A DNA stretch of 34,315 nucleotides, from contig DASUFH010000253.1 in the NCBI GenBank assembly GCA_036274645.1, positions 1 through 34,315 on the forward strand, read 5' to 3'. Shown piece by piece: positions 32,686-34,315 of this stretch (position 1 is the first letter of the stretch; the number at the start of each line of letters is the position of its first letter). Source of the stretch: DASUFH01 sp036274645. GTDB taxonomy: Bacteria; Acidobacteriota; Terriglobia; 20CM-2-55-15. The notes under the pieces are model-generated. The model worked only from the letters and a program-made list of their open reading frames with translations. It had not been told where the DNA came from and made no database searches. The translations under genes and the position numbers were made by a program.

Positions 32686-34315
32686 TGCCCGACCGAGCGC
32701 CAGTAACCGTCCAACCATTGCTCGAGGTCCGGAACCTCTCCGTCACATTTCCCAGTGAAGCCGGCCCGGTGGCTGCCGTGCGGGGGTTGGACTACCGCGT
32801 GATGCCCGGCGAGATGCTGGGGATCGTGGGCGAATCCGGCTCGGGAAAGTCGGTGTCGTCGCTGGCGATCATGGGCCTTCTGCCGTCTCAAGCCCGTATT
32901 ACGGGATCGGCCCGGTTCCGCGGAAAGGAACTTCTGGGCCGTCCCGACGCCGAACTATCGGCCATTCGCGGACGGGCGATATCGATGATTTTCCAGGATC
33001 CGCTCTCCGCGCTGACGCCCGTGTTCACGGTGGGCGATCAGATCGCGGAAGCCGTCCTGATCCATCAGAAGATCTCCGAAGCGGCGGCGCGGGAACGCGC
33101 CGTGGAACTGCTGGCTCTGGTCGGAATCCCCAATCCGCGCCAGCGCGCCACGGCGTTCCCACACGAGTTTTCAGGGGGAATGCGTCAACGGGCGATGATC
33201 GCGATGGCGATTGCCAACGACCCGGAGTTGATCATCGCCGACGAGCCGACCACCGCGCTCGACGTGACGATCCAGGCGCAGATCCTCGAAACGCTGGAGA
33301 CCATCCGCAAGACGACCGGCGCGGCGATCATCATGATCACGCACGACCTTGGCGTGATCGCCGGGACGGCCGACCGGATCATCGTGATGTACGCGGGCAA
33401 GCCCGTCGAAACCGGCGCTGTCGACGATGTCTTCTACCGGCCGCGCATGCCCTACACGCTGGGCCTGCTGGGTTCTATTCCCCGCCTGGACGCCACCGAA
33501 CGCCTTCCGTTGACGCCGATCGAGGGCAGCCCGCCGTCGCTGACGGAGTTGCCGCGCGGATGTCCGTTTACGCCGCGCTGCCCTCTGGCCATCGCGCGAT
33601 GTTCCGAAGAAGAGCCGGCTCTGCTCGCGATGCGCGCTTCGGGAGCGGATCACTTTGCCGCCTGTCATCGCAGCGAGGAAGTCGAAGAGCGGAATCTCAG
33701 CAGCGTCGATGTCTTTCCGGCAGCCGTGACGCCGCTGACTCCCGACGCACGGCCTCGCGACGAACGGCCGCGCGTGATGGAGATCCGCGGGCTGGTCAAA
33801 CACTTCCCGCTCGTCAAAGGCGCGATTCTCCGAAGGCGCGTCGGATCCGTGTACGCCGTCGATGGCGCGAGCCTCGATATCCGCGAGGGAGAAACCCTCG
33901 GACTGGTGGGAGAATCCGGCTGCGGCAAGACCACCACCATCATGGAAGTCCTGAATCTCGTGGCCCCGGATTCGGGAACGATCGTGGTTCTCGGAAAGGA
34001 CACCCGAACGATGAGTCCGGCCGAACGGTTTGCGGTTCGAAGCGAGATCAGCGTGGTGTTTCAGGATCCGCTGGCGTCGCTCGATCCGCGAATGCCGGTC
34101 GGCGACATTCTTTCCGAACCCCTGGAAACGCATGGAACGCCGCGGGCCGAGCGCGGCCGGCGCGTGGATGAACTGCTCCGGATGGTCGGACTCCGTCCCG
34201 AACACGCCAGCCGTTACCCGCAGGAATTCTCCGGTGGACAGCGCCAGCGCATCGGCATCGCCCGCGCTCTGGCGCTCCACCCGAAACTGCTCGTGCTCGA
34301 CGAGCCGGTGTCGGC
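32685..34315 (+). CDS. Fused DppD-DppF double ATP-binding protein, 3' end outside window
   Basis: One open frame of at least 543 codons encodes two complete ABC ATPase units in tandem. Unit 1 has Walker A GESGSGKS, Q-loop IFQDPLSALTP, signature EFSGGMRQRAM, Walker B LIIADEPTTALD and ITHDLGVIAG, then the Dpp/Opp C-terminal cysteine cluster CPFTPRCPLAIARC. After a linker of about 50 residues, unit 2 has GESGCGKTTT, VFQDPLASLDPR, EFSGGQRQRIGIARALALHP and LLVLDEP at the window edge. Usually DppD and DppF are separate genes; single-chain versions occur in some lineages. It energises the DppB/DppC permeases encoded just upstream. The start ATG overlaps the DppC-type stop by one base. Confidence 0.92.
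   Translation, partial: MPDRAPVTVQPLLEVRNLSVTFPSEAGPVAAVRGLDYRVMPGEMLGIVGESGSGKSVSSLAIMGLLPSQARITGSARFRGKELLGRPDAELSAIRGRAISMIFQDPLSALTPVFTVGDQIAEAVLIHQKISEAAARERAVELLALVGIPNPRQRATAFPHEFSGGMRQRAMIAMAIANDPELIIADEPTTALDVTIQAQILETLETIRKTTGAAIIMITHDLGVIAGTADRIIVMYAGKPVETGAVDDVFYRPRMPYTLGLLGSIPRLDATERLPLTPIEGSPPSLTELPRGCPFTPRCPLAIARCSEEEPALLAMRASGADHFAACHRSEEVEERNLSSVDVFPAAVTPLTPDARPRDERPRVMEIRGLVKHFPLVKGAILRRRVGSVYAVDGASLDIREGETLGLVGESGCGKTTTIMEVLNLVAPDSGTIVVLGKDTRTMSPAERFAVRSEISVVFQDPLASLDPRMPVGDILSEPLETHGTPRAERGRRVDELLRMVGLRPEHASRYPQEFSGGQRQRIGIARALALHPKLLVLDEPVS

Noticed and set aside
33171..34280. Minus-strand 369-codon open frame at the window end
   Set aside because: It is antisense to the fused DppD-DppF ATPase, whose Walker and signature motifs are unambiguous.

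Overview
The window is about 34 kb of GC-rich bacterial chromosome, most likely from an Acidobacteriota (Solibacter/Bryobacter-like or Vicinamibacteria-like) genome. This is an inference from gene content: an Oar-like TonB-dependent receptor with a carboxypeptidase-like N-terminal domain beside an ECF sigma factor, a DUF1800/DUF1501 pair, a GldA/GldF/GldG/DUF4340 cluster, an NHL-repeat relic, and intergenic palindromic repeats. No rRNA, CRISPR array, intact insertion sequence or phage module is visible.

Layout. 161-4558 (minus strand): an ECF sigma factor, a one-helix putative anti-sigma protein and a CpxP/Spy-like LTxxQ protein, translationally coupled, lie downstream of a large outer-membrane receptor. 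Both the sigma gene and the receptor are preceded by the same ECF-type promoter, TGTAACCC...CGTA, which suggests one autoregulated envelope-stress circuit. A 44-codon ORF with a good ribosome binding site lies between the receptor promoter and the receptor gene. 4930-9705 (minus): an ABC operon of the gliding-motility type (ATPase, permease, GldG-like protein, DUF4340 protein). 9972-13245 (plus): a two-domain sulfurtransferase, then nuoG and nuoI overlapping by ATGA, without other complex I genes.

13398-17085 is an accessory or decaying segment. It holds a class II Fic protein preceded by six phased GTCGAAA motifs, an NHL-repeat pseudogene, an intact tRNA-Ser(UGA), and an RsbU/SpoIIE-type phosphatase broken by two frameshifts. 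17123-21785 (minus): a 1020-residue fusion of a CPA-type Na+/H+ antiporter with a DUF389 protein, a Cys-containing NTR/TIMP-like secreted protein, and a DinB-family protein. 21971-25131 (plus): DUF1800 and Tat-exported DUF1501 proteins, followed by a 144-bp near-perfect inverted repeat in the convergent gap. 25360-29743 (minus): a glycoside-hydrolase/GT2 fusion followed one base later by an ABC exporter, which looks like a glycan synthesis and export pair. 30487 to the end (plus): a tiny His-rich membrane protein, then DppB, DppC and a fused double-ATPase DppD-DppF that runs off the window.

A repeat family is scattered through the gaps: two short palindromes (GGGCGGTCATAGACCGCCC type) facing each other across 35-60 bp and bounded by TGTAGG...CCTACA. 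Four or five near-complete copies and several partial ones are present, all intergenic, and the near-complete ones share one orientation. The most unusual items are the antiporter-DUF389 fusion, the hydrolase-glycosyltransferase fusion beside an exporter, the phased motif array before the Fic gene, the shared ECF promoter with a small ORF, the repeat family, and the long hairpin.
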